Origin: an uncultured Eubacteriales bacterium
GTDB taxonomy: Bacteria > Bacillota > Clostridia > Christensenellales > Aristaeellaceae
Assembly (NCBI GenBank): GCA_900315675.1
Contig: OMZY01000003.1
Span: forward strand, 186,001 to 250,000
Length of the DNA: 64,000 nucleotides
Reading direction: 5' to 3'
This document shows positions 1 to 7,272 of this stretch, piece by piece; within the stretch, counting starts at the first letter, position 1; each line of letters opens with the position of its first letter. The notes under the pieces were generated by a model. It was not told where the DNA came from and searched no databases. It was given only the letters and a program-made list of their open reading frames with translations. Made by a program: the position numbers and the translations under genes.

Positions 1-21
1 AATGAAAGAGAGAAAGCCTGA
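1..21 (+). CDS. 3' end of an upstream gene (partial)
   Basis: Six in-frame codons (reading NEREKA) run into a TGA whose last base directly precedes the ATG of metH. Such stop-start abutment suggests the tail of a co-transcribed gene cut by the window edge. Nothing can be said about its function from six residues, and the frame could be chance. Confidence 0.3.
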   Translation, partial: NEREKA

Positions 22-2436
22 ATGAAACTGAAGGAATTGCTGCAAAAGGGCCCGTTCTTCCTGGACGGGGGCATGGGTACGCTGCTGCAGGCAAGAGGCC
101 TGAAACCGGGTGAGGCGCCGGAAAAATGGGGGATGTCCCATCCGGACGTGATCACCGAGATCCAGCGGAGCTATTATGAAGCGGGCAGCGATATGGTGCT
201 GACCAACACCTTCGGGGTGCATCCGCTGCGCTATAGCGTGGAAGAGTGCGGGGAAATGGTCCGGGCGGCCATTGCCTGCGCGGACAAAGCCCGGAAGGCC
301 ATAAGCGACGGGAAGGAGCGGTTCATTGCCCTGGACCTCGGCCCCTGCGGGAAACTGCTGAAGCCGCTGGGGAACCTGGACTTTGAGGAAGCGGTGCAGG
401 ACTTTGCGGAAGTGGTACGCTTCGGCGTAAAGTACGGAGCGGACTGCGTGTTCATTGAAACCATGAACGACAGCGCGGAAGCCCGGGCAGCCCTGCTGGC
501 CGCTAAGGAAAACAGCGACCTGCCGGTGATGGTTTCCTGTGCCTACGGCGCGGACGGCAAGCTGATGACCGGCGGCACGCCGGAATCGGTGGTGGCCATG
601 CTGGAAGGCCTGGGTGCGGACGCGGTGGGCGTTAACTGCTCCCTGGGACCGGACGCGCTGGCTCCGATTGTGGAACGGTATCTGGCGGCGGCATCGGTTC
701 CGGTGCTGATGAAGCCCAACGCCGGTCTGCCCCAGGAGCAGAACGGAAAGACGGTCTATAACGTGGGGCCGGAAGAATTCTCCGCCGATATTGTCCCGCT
801 GATCGAAAAGGGCCTGCGGATCATCGGCGGCTGCTGCGGCACGACGCCGGACTTTATCCGCACTGTGAAGAAAGCCGCGGAAGGAAAGATTCCTCCGGCC
901 ATCGAGCCGAAGAATCATACCGTTATCGCTTCGCGGGGACACACGGTTGAACTGGGAAAAGATCCGGTGATCATCGGCGAACGGATCAACCCCACGGGCA
1001 AGAAACGGCTGCGGAAAGCCCTGGAAGAGGGCGACATGGCCTATGTGCTGAACGAGGCCATTGTGCAGGAAGAGCACGGGGCTGAAGTACTGGACGTGAA
1101 CGTGGGTACGCCGGGCGTGGACGAACCGGCCCTGCTGGAACAGGCGGTGCAGGAGCTGCAGGCAGTGACAGACCTGCCGCTGCAGCTGGACACTTCCGAT
1201 CCGGAGGCGATGCGGCGGGCTCTGCGGGTATATAACGGCAAGGCCCTGATCAACTCCGTGAACGGCAAGCAGGAAGTTATGGACGCGATCTTCCCGCTGG
1301 TGAAGAAATACGGCGGGGCTGTGGTTGCCCTGACGCTGGACGAGGGCGGAATTCCCGGTACGGCGGAAGGCCGGCTGGCCATTGCCGAAAAGATCCTGAA
1401 GGAAGCTGCGAAGTACGGGATCCGCCCGAAGGATATCCTGTTCGATACCCTGACAATGACGGTGAGCACGGACGGAAACGCGGCCAGGGTGACCCTGGAC
1501 GCGCTGAAGATGATCCGGAAAAAGACCGGGTGCGGCACGGTGCTGGGCGTCAGCAACGTTTCCTTCGGCCTGCCGGTGAGGGAAGTGCTGGGCAGCGTCT
1601 TCCTGACGCTGGCGCTGGAGAGAGGACTGTCCGGCGCAATCATGAACCCGCTGAATGAGCGGATGATGGGCGCGATGATCAGTTTCCGGACCCTGACGGG
1701 CCGGGATGAAAACTGCGCAGCTTATATTCAGTATGCCAATGATCTGCCCACCATGCAGGCGGTAACGCCGGCGGCCGGCGCGGCGGGCGGCGCAAAGGAG
1801 ACCGAGGCAAAGGGTCTGCGCCGCGCGGTGGTGAAGGGACTTTGCAAGGAAGCAGCCAACCTGACCTGCAGCGCGCTGGAGGAAGGGCGGGACAGCCTGG
1901 ATCTGGTGAAGGAAGAGATTATTCCGGCACTGGACGAGGTGGGCCAGGGTTTTGAAACCAAGAAGATTTTCCTGCCCCAGCTGATGATGAGCGCGGAAGC
2001 CGCGGAGGCGGCCGTGGCGGAAATCAAGAAGATGGCGGGCAACCGGGACGCACAGGCCTCCAAGGGGACTGTGGTGCTGGCGACCGTGAAGGGCGATATC
2101 CACGATATCGGTAAGAACATTGTGAAGCTGCTGCTGGAGAACTACGGGTTCACGGTGGCAGACCTGGGCAAGGACGTGCCGCCGGAAACGGTGCTGGAGG
2201 CGGTGGAACGCCTGCACGCGCCGATCTGCGGCCTGAGCGCGCTGATGACCACCACGGTGCCGGCTATGGCGGAAACCGTGGCACTGGTCCATGAAAAGGC
2301 CCCCTGGTGCAAGGTGATGGTGGGCGGCGCCGTGCTGACCGAGGAGTATGCCCGGGAGATCGGCGCGGACGGCTACGGAAAGGACGCGATGGCGTCCGTA
2401 CGCCTGGCGGAGCGCTATATGCAGGAGCAGGCGTGA
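22..2436 (+). CDS. metH: Cobalamin-dependent methionine synthase, no reactivation domain
   Basis: Transfers methyl from methyltetrahydrofolate through cob(I)alamin to homocysteine, making methionine in the cytoplasm. The 804-residue protein has three of the four MetH modules. These are a homocysteine methyltransferase barrel (1 to about 290, zinc ligands in GVNCS near 205 and GGCCG at about 269-273), a pterin-binding barrel starting at VIIGERINPTGKK (about 315), and a cobalamin cap/Rossmann module whose DIHDIGKN motif near 691 carries the cobalt-ligating His. It stops at the end of the B12 domain. The C-terminal AdoMet reactivation domain of the roughly 1,230-residue E. coli enzyme is absent, so a separate activator encoded elsewhere is expected, as in many anaerobes. 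Start ATG abuts a preceding stop codon. Confidence 0.95.
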   Translation: MKLKELLQKGPFFLDGGMGTLLQARGLKPGEAPEKWGMSHPDVITEIQRSYYEAGSDMVLTNTFGVHPLRYSVEECGEMVRAAIACADKARKAISDGKERFIALDLGPCGKLLKPLGNLDFEEAVQDFAEVVRFGVKYGADCVFIETMNDSAEARAALLAAKENSDLPVMVSCAYGADGKLMTGGTPESVVAMLEGLGADAVGVNCSLGPDALAPIVERYLAAASVPVLMKPNAGLPQEQNGKTVYNVGPEEFSADIVPLIEKGLRIIGGCCGTTPDFIRTVKKAAEGKIPPAIEPKNHTVIASRGHTVELGKDPVIIGERINPTGKKRLRKALEEGDMAYVLNEAIVQEEHGAEVLDVNVGTPGVDEPALLEQAVQELQAVTDLPLQLDTSDPEAMRRALRVYNGKALINSVNGKQEVMDAIFPLVKKYGGAVVALTLDEGGIPGTAEGRLAIAEKILKEAAKYGIRPKDILFDTLTMTVSTDGNAARVTLDALKMIRKKTGCGTVLGVSNVSFGLPVREVLGSVFLTLALERGLSGAIMNPLNERMMGAMISFRTLTGRDENCAAYIQYANDLPTMQAVTPAAGAAGGAKETEAKGLRRAVVKGLCKEAANLTCSALEEGRDSLDLVKEEIIPALDEVGQGFETKKIFLPQLMMSAEAAEAAVAEIKKMAGNRDAQASKGTVVLATVKGDIHDIGKNIVKLLLENYGFTVADLGKDVPPETVLEAVERLHAPICGLSALMTTTVPAMAETVALVHEKAPWCKVMVGGAVLTEEYAREIGADGYGKDAMASVRLAERYMQEQA

Positions 2437-2459
2437 GCGACGGGAAGGAGGGATTCCGG

Positions 2460-3338
2460 ATGGAAAAACGGATATTCTGTCTCCTGTTGTGTTTGCTGCT
2501 GATTCCTTTCACAGCCGGAGCAGAGGAACCGGCAGGGTTCTTTGATAACATCGAGGCAGACGCTGTCGGCAGAATTGTCCGGCAGTATGATTCGCCGACC
2601 CTGAAATACGCGATCGAACGGTTTACTATGGCGGGAGAGAAGTGCTACCTGACCCGGATCTGGGTTCAGGACCCTGCCCGCCAGATCCGGAAAGCCACGG
2701 CGGAATGGAAAGAGGACATCCAGCGGCCCGGAAACATCGTGAAAAAGCTGCCGGAAGCAGTGCTGGCCATCAACGGCAGCGGGTTTGTCAGTCCCCAGTA
2801 CCCGGAGATTCCGGACAACTATCCGGGAATCAGCGAGGATTATTATTACACGCCGCTGGGCTCCCTGACGGTGACGGACGGGGAGGTTTTCCGTAACCTG
2901 GAGGGCGTGCCTTATTACGGCCTGACGCTGGACGCGGACGGGCTGCAGATGTATACCGGTGCGGAGAACGGAGAAGTGCTTGCAACGGAACCCAGCCAGA
3001 CCTGGTCTTTCTATGTAGGCTGTCCGATGCTGCGGAACAACGAGGACCTGCTGCCGGAGGAATGGAAGTTTGCGGACCGGAAGGCCTCCAGGACCATCAT
3101 CGGCCGGCTGGACCGGAACAACTACCTGATCCTCACGGTAACCAAATCCAGGGACAAGGGAATTTCCCTGCGCAGGGCGCAGCAGTTCTTCCTGGAAAAC
3201 TTCAACGCGGAATGGGTCTATAACCTGGACGGCGGGCAGAGCTACGCCCTGATGAGCAAAAAGCAGGGAAAGAAAAAAATAAACACCCTCGCGGGCGGAA
3301 CCGCGAAGGTGGCGGACGTGATGGGATTCACGGAATAA
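2460..3338 (+). CDS. Secreted phosphodiester glycosidase (NAGPA) family protein
   Basis: A 292-residue exported protein. It starts at the ATG at 2460, behind a GGAAGGAGGG ribosome-binding site; a longer in-frame reading would run through the metH 3' end. Residues 1-20 form a signal peptide (MEKRIFCLLLCLLLIPFTAG). The body has the family landmarks INGSGF, RTIIGRLD and NLDGGQSYAL, as in the domain of GlcNAc-1-phosphodiester alpha-N-acetylglucosaminidase (NAGPA, PF09992). Bacterial members are exported and thought to act on sugar phosphodiesters of the envelope; the substrate cannot be told here. It follows metH by 23 bp and may be co-transcribed, although no functional link is obvious. Confidence 0.8.
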   Translation: MEKRIFCLLLCLLLIPFTAGAEEPAGFFDNIEADAVGRIVRQYDSPTLKYAIERFTMAGEKCYLTRIWVQDPARQIRKATAEWKEDIQRPGNIVKKLPEAVLAINGSGFVSPQYPEIPDNYPGISEDYYYTPLGSLTVTDGEVFRNLEGVPYYGLTLDADGLQMYTGAENGEVLATEPSQTWSFYVGCPMLRNNEDLLPEEWKFADRKASRTIIGRLDRNNYLILTVTKSRDKGISLRRAQQFFLENFNAEWVYNLDGGQSYALMSKKQGKKKINTLAGGTAKVADVMGFTE

Positions 3339-3367
3339 GAATGCCAGTGTATTGCCCTGGCATTCTT
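3337..3367 (+). terminator. Hairpin after the NAGPA gene
   Basis: An 11-bp stem, AAGAATGCCAG paired with CTGGCATTCTT, begins at the stop codon. The following tract is only weakly T-rich, so it is a modest intrinsic terminator. Confidence 0.5.
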
Positions 3368-3382
3368 ATTCCGTAATGAAAT

Positions 3383-3474
3383 ATTGGCCTTCGGCCAATG
3401 TGAATTATTGTGCGATAAATCGCACAATATGAATTATCGGCCTTTGGCCGATATGAATTATTCGCTGCGCGAAT
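3383..3474. repeat. Hairpin array A (4 hairpins, ATGAATTAT spacer)
   Basis: Four consecutive perfect hairpins at 3383-3399, 3407-3428, 3436-3452 and 3460-3474. Their stem sequences all differ (ATTGGCC, ATTGTGCGA, ATCGGCC, ATTCGC), but each is self-complementary. They are separated by the same spacer type, (A/G)TGAATTAT. Loops are tiny (TTC, TAAA, TTT, TGC). The same architecture recurs at five other places in the window. Confidence 0.85.
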
Positions 3475-3526
3475 ATGTAAATTGGTTTCAACCTGAACAG
3501 AAACGAATCCTCGGTATCATGAATTA

Positions 3527-3560
3527 AATCGCGCACCTGAAAGATTTCAGGTGCGCGATT
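3527..3560 (-). terminator. Terminator of the DEAD-box helicase gene
   Basis: A strong stem, AATCGCGCACCTGAAA paired with TTTCAGGTGCGCGATT, sits directly downstream of the minus-strand helicase stop codon. It is followed on the minus strand by TTAATTC. Confidence 0.75.
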
Positions 3561-3562
3561 GA

Positions 3563-4948
3563 TTATCCGCGGCGTTTCTGGCGGTTGACTCTGCGGACCG
3601 GCCTTCCGGTGCCCCGGGAGGCGGGACGGGAATGAATCTGTCCGTCGCGGCCGATGGTCACCTTGCCGGTGGGACGGGAAGAGGCGGGTCGCGCGGGCCT
3701 GGCAGCGGGCTTTGCCGCAACAGCCGCTTGGCGGCGCTCCGCCAGCGCGTTGCCCTGCCGGTCCAGCCTGGCAGGCCGGGGTTCCCGGACCTTCGGCGGA
3801 GTGGGCGTGGTGACTTCCATGGGCCAGTCGCTTTCCTTCAGGGACAGGCGCTTGCCGATGAGCTTTTCCACCTGGTTCAGCTGCTTGACCTCGTCGATGC
3901 AGCAGAAGGAGATGGCCTTGCCGGTTCTGCCGGCGCGGCCGGTACGGCCGATCCGGTGAATATAGGCTTCCGGTTCCATGGGCATGTCATAGTTGAACAC
4001 ATGGCTGAGGCCGGCCACGTCTATGCCGCGGGCGGCAATGTCTGTGGCGACCAGCACCCGGCACTTGCCGCTGCGGAACAGGTTCAGGGCGGTCTGGCGG
4101 GCGTTCTGGCTCTTGTCCCCGTGAATACCGGCGGCTTCGATGCCTTTGCGCTTCAGGTCCCGGACAATCCGGTCCACCCCGTGCTTCGTGCGGGAGAAGA
4201 CCAGGGCGCTTTCCACCTCCGGGTCCTCCAGCAGCTGCGCGAGCAGGTGCTTTTTGTTGACCTTGTCCACGTAATACAGGCACTGGTCAATGGCGTCCAC
4301 GGTGGAAGTAACCGGATCCACCTTCACGTTCTCCGGATCGGTCAGCAGGTCCAGGGCCAGCTTTTCCACTTCCGGCGGCATGGTGGCGGAGAAGAGCAGC
4401 GTCTGCCGCTCCTCCGGCAGGGTGCGGACGATCTTGCGCACGTCGTGGATAAAGCCCATGTCCAGCATGCGGTCAGCTTCATCCAGCACGAAGATATCCA
4501 CCCAGTCCAGGCGAACCAGTCCCTGGCCCATCAGGTCCAGGAGCCGACCGGGACAGGCGATGACAATTTCCGCGCCCCGGTGGAGGGCTTCCACCTGGCC
4601 GCCCTGGCCGACGCCGCCGAAGATGACGGCGCTGTCCAGGCCTTCGCCCTTGCCGTAGAGCTGGAAGTTCTCCCAGGTCTGCATGGCCAGCTCCCGGGTG
4701 GGGGAGAGGATCAGGCAGCGGATTACCTTGGCGTTGTTCCGCCGCGGGGGAATCTCCTTCAGCCGCTGCAGGATGGGCAGGGCGAAAGCGGCGGTTTTGC
4801 CGGTGCCCGTCTGGGCGCAGCCCAGGACATCCTTTCCCTCCAGGACCAGCGGGATGGTGGCCTGCTGGATGGGGGTCGGGGTTTCATAACCGGTATCGCG
4901 GATGTTTTTCAGAAGGGAAGGGGATAAACCGAGATCTTTAAATTCCAT
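3563..4948 (-). CDS. DEAD-box ATP-dependent RNA helicase
   Basis: A 461-residue cytoplasmic helicase that remodels RNA, for example in mRNA decay, ribosome assembly or cold adaptation. All core motifs are present in order: Q-motif (TPIQQATIP), AQTGTGKT (Walker A), PTRELA, GG, CPGRLLD, DEAD (Walker B), SAT, FSRTKHG, ATDIAARGID and HRIGRTGR. After about residue 370 comes an Arg/Pro/Ala-rich basic tail, likely an RNA-binding extension, as in RhlE/CshA-like members. It lies 3 bp downstream of the ald stop codon on the same strand, so the two may share a transcript, with the ribosome-binding site inside the end of ald. The exact subfamily is not certain. Confidence 0.93.
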   Translation of the reverse strand: MEFKDLGLSPSLLKNIRDTGYETPTPIQQATIPLVLEGKDVLGCAQTGTGKTAAFALPILQRLKEIPPRRNNAKVIRCLILSPTRELAMQTWENFQLYGKGEGLDSAVIFGGVGQGGQVEALHRGAEIVIACPGRLLDLMGQGLVRLDWVDIFVLDEADRMLDMGFIHDVRKIVRTLPEERQTLLFSATMPPEVEKLALDLLTDPENVKVDPVTSTVDAIDQCLYYVDKVNKKHLLAQLLEDPEVESALVFSRTKHGVDRIVRDLKRKGIEAAGIHGDKSQNARQTALNLFRSGKCRVLVATDIAARGIDVAGLSHVFNYDMPMEPEAYIHRIGRTGRAGRTGKAISFCCIDEVKQLNQVEKLIGKRLSLKESDWPMEVTTPTPPKVREPRPARLDRQGNALAERRQAAVAAKPAARPARPASSRPTGKVTIGRDGQIHSRPASRGTGRPVRRVNRQKRRG

Positions 4949-4951
4949 ATA

Positions 4952-6064
4952 TCAGATGAGTTCCTGCAATTCTGTAAATTCATAGCCGTGGGCAGCCGCC
5001 ACGTTCCTGTTGGTCAGCTTCCCGGCATAGGTGTTGACGCCGGAGCGGATCACTTCGCTCTTCCGGCAGGCTTCTTCCAGGCCGGCGGCAGCGATCTCCA
5101 GGCCGTACTTCACGGTGGCGTTGGTCAGGGCGATGGTGCTGGTCCGCGGCACGGCGCCGGGCATGTTGCCGACGCAGTAGTGAACCACGCCGTCCAGCTT
5201 GTAAACCGGATCGTCATGGGTGGTGACATGGGAGGATTCGCCGCAGCCGCCCTGGTCGATGGCTACATCGACGAAGACCGCGCCGTCCTTCATTTCCTTC
5301 AGGTATTTCTGTTTGAACAGCTTCGGGGTGGAACCGCCGGGGATCAGCACGGAGCCGATGACCAGGTCCGCATCCTTCAGCACGCGCTCCACGTTGCTGT
5401 CGTTGGAAACCAGGGTCTGGATGTGGGCGCCGAACATGTTGTCCAGCTCCTCCAGCCGCTTCAGGCTGATATCCAGGATGGTGACGTTGGCGCCCATACC
5501 GACGGCGATCTTGCAGGCGTTCATACCCACGGTGCCGCCGCCGAGGATGACCACGTTGGCCTTGGGGGTGCCGGGCACGCCGGCCAGCAGGATGCCTTCA
5601 CCGCCGAACTTCTTTTCCAGGTACTTGGCGCCTTCCTGGATGGACAGGCGGCCGGCGATCTGGCTCATGGGAGCCAGCAGGGGCAGGGAGCGGTCCTTCT
5701 CCTGCAGGGTTTCATACGCCACGGCGTTGACCTTGCCCTTCAGCAGGGCATCGGTCTGCTGTTTGTCGGCAGCCAGGTGCAGATAGGTGTAAAGGATCAG
5801 GCCGTCCCGGAAGAGGGGATATTCGCATTCCAGCGGCTCCTTGACCTTGACCATCATATCCACCAGGTGCCACACATCCGCGGCGTTGTCGATCAGGGAA
5901 GCACCGGCGTCCACATATTCATTGTCGGTGAAGCCGGAACCGATGCCGGCACCCATTTCGATATACACATGATGTCCCGCGGCGATATAGGCGCGGACGT
6001 TGTCAGGGGTCAGGCCGACCCGGTATTCATTGTTCTTGATCTCTTTGACACAGCCGATCTTCAT
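4952..6064 (-). CDS. ald: Alanine dehydrogenase
   Basis: NAD-dependent oxidative deamination of L-alanine to pyruvate and ammonia, or the reverse reaction in ammonia assimilation. At 370 residues it is the normal length for the family. Visible features are the N-terminal MKIGCVKEIKNNEYRVGLTP, the substrate-binding Lys in VKVKEP, the catalytic His in YLHLAA, the NAD-binding GGGTVG, and the VDVAIDQGGCGESS segment with the conserved Asp. The start at 6064 is chosen because homology begins there and GGAAAGGAAG precedes it; the open frame runs further upstream without homology. The neighbours are a Nudix gene and a helicase, which give no pathway clue. Confidence 0.95.
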   Translation of the reverse strand: MKIGCVKEIKNNEYRVGLTPDNVRAYIAAGHHVYIEMGAGIGSGFTDNEYVDAGASLIDNAADVWHLVDMMVKVKEPLECEYPLFRDGLILYTYLHLAADKQQTDALLKGKVNAVAYETLQEKDRSLPLLAPMSQIAGRLSIQEGAKYLEKKFGGEGILLAGVPGTPKANVVILGGGTVGMNACKIAVGMGANVTILDISLKRLEELDNMFGAHIQTLVSNDSNVERVLKDADLVIGSVLIPGGSTPKLFKQKYLKEMKDGAVFVDVAIDQGGCGESSHVTTHDDPVYKLDGVVHYCVGNMPGAVPRTSTIALTNATVKYGLEIAAAGLEEACRKSEVIRSGVNTYAGKLTNRNVAAAHGYEFTELQELI

Positions 6065-6120
6065 TTTGCAGTCTTCCTTTCCATAGCGTCGAAAAGTTTT
6101 ATTGTTATGCCAATAAAATA

Positions 6121-6156
6121 ACAGAGCCGGAGAACAGGAACAAGTGACGGCTCTGT
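6121..6156. terminator. Terminator between the Nudix gene and ald
   Basis: ACAGAGCCG pairs with CGGCTCTGT around an 18-base loop, followed by T7 on the plus strand and TATTTTATT on the minus strand. On the minus strand it ends the Nudix transcript ahead of ald. Confidence 0.7.
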
Positions 6157-6179
6157 TTTTTTCCTGCACAGCTGAAGTT

Positions 6180-6746
6180 TTACAGTCCCAGGATCCGGGC
6201 AGCCTTGAGGACGCAGACCTGGGTTTTGGCGTCGGAGATCTTTCCGGACATGACGTCCTCCACCAGTTCGGAAAGGGGAATGGTGTACACGTCGAGGAAT
6301 TCATCCTCGTCCAGATCCTGCGTTCCCTTATGCAGTCCCCGGGCCATATACATGGTGATGTACTCGTCGCTGTAGGCGGGGGCAGGATGGAAATCGCCGA
6401 TCTCCGTCCACTCGTCCGCGGTGTAGCCGGTTTCCTCCCGCAGCTCCCGCCTGATGGCGGAAAGCCGGTCCTCGTCCGGTGCGTCCAGCTTGCCGGCGGG
6501 GATTTCCAGGATCACCTTATCCAGCGGATAACGGTACTGCCGCTCCATGATCACTTCGTTATTCTCGGTGATCGGGATCACGCAGACCGCGCCGATGTGG
6601 CGGATCACTTCCCGGACGGCGCTGCTGCCGTTGGAAAGGGTGACGGTGTCCCGCTTTACGTGGAGGACGATGCCGTTGAAGATGTCCTCGGAAGAAGCAG
6701 TCTTTTCAGAAAGGCGGGACCATTCGGTATCAGTGTTGAAATTCAT
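6180..6746 (-). CDS. Nudix hydrolase, ADP-ribose pyrophosphatase-like
   Basis: A 188-residue cytoplasmic hydrolase of nucleoside diphosphates linked to another moiety. The Nudix box is complete: GKLDAPDEDRLSAIRRELRE followed by ETGY, matching GX5EX7REUXEEXGU. A beta-rich N-terminal part, the box preceded by YRYPLDKVILEIPA, and the downstream PAPAYSDEYI match the ADP-ribose pyrophosphatase subgroup (NudF/YqkG). The actual substrate is an inference. The start is supported by the AGGAG upstream of the ATG at 6746. Confidence 0.88.
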   Translation of the reverse strand: MNFNTDTEWSRLSEKTASSEDIFNGIVLHVKRDTVTLSNGSSAVREVIRHIGAVCVIPITENNEVIMERQYRYPLDKVILEIPAGKLDAPDEDRLSAIRRELREETGYTADEWTEIGDFHPAPAYSDEYITMYMARGLHKGTQDLDEDEFLDVYTIPLSELVEDVMSGKISDAKTQVCVLKAARILGL

Positions 6747-7031
6747 AGGGCTCCTGTCCGGCTGCGGCCGGGGGTAGTACTGAAAACTTAAGAATTAAGA
6801 ATGAATAATGAATAATGGCGGAGGGATGGCTCCGCCATCCTTTGAATCAATGAATGCGTCCGCAACCTCAATCGATGCACTGCTCGCTTGGAGCGCTTCG
6901 CATTGCTTGTTTCGGTTGACTCATTCACCTCGTTTTCGCCTATGGCGAATGACCCACTGGGTCACCACTCGGATCGTTCCCCTTCGGACGTAGTAAGGGA
7001 CAGTGGACTTTGCCCAAATGCATAATATTGC

Positions 7032-7136
7032 GATCGCTGTTACCAAAGCCGCTTTGCGCCTTTGACAGCTGTAGCATGGGAGGCATTTGCCGTGCTGAAG
7101 CACGGATGCCTCCTCAACAATGCAGAATGCAGAATT
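7032..7136 (+). repeat. Structured interspersed element, copy 1
   Basis: Begins GATCGCTGTTACCA and ends CTCAACAATGCAGAAT. Inside are two stem-loops: a first with CAAAG/CTTTG closing into GCTGTAGCATGG, and a second with GGAGGCAT/ATGCCTCC enclosing CCGTGC/GCACGG. Copy 2 at 36234-36330 keeps the ends and the linker but has entirely different, still self-complementary, stems. Confidence 0.75.
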
Positions 7137-7236
7137 ATCCGCTGCGGCGGAGGGAGATTTCTCCACACGGCCTTCAGCCTTGGTCGAAATGACAGCTTTG
7201 CGCTATGAATAATCCATTGCGCTGCACATTCAAACT

Positions 7237-7268
7237 AATTCTGAATTCTGAATTCTGAATTCTGAATT
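7237..7268. repeat. 7-bp tandem repeat (AATTCTG)4
   Basis: Four perfect copies of AATTCTG plus AATT, in the 3' flank of alaS. This is the reverse complement of the AATTCAG repeats found elsewhere in the window. Confidence 0.9.
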
Positions 7269-7272
7269 ACTA

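Larger units (their letters stand above)
6747..7272. other. Gene-free 526-bp region packed with repeat elements
   Basis: I see no credible gene. The region opens with a degenerate TTAAGAATGAATAATG repeat (about 6788-6816). It then holds several short palindromes (for example GACCCACTGGGTC near 6949), a copy of the structured interspersed element (7032-7136), a short segment ending GGTCGAAATGACAG, and a clean (AATTCTG)4 tandem repeat (7237-7268). It looks like an accumulation site for small non-coding repeats. Confidence 0.7.
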
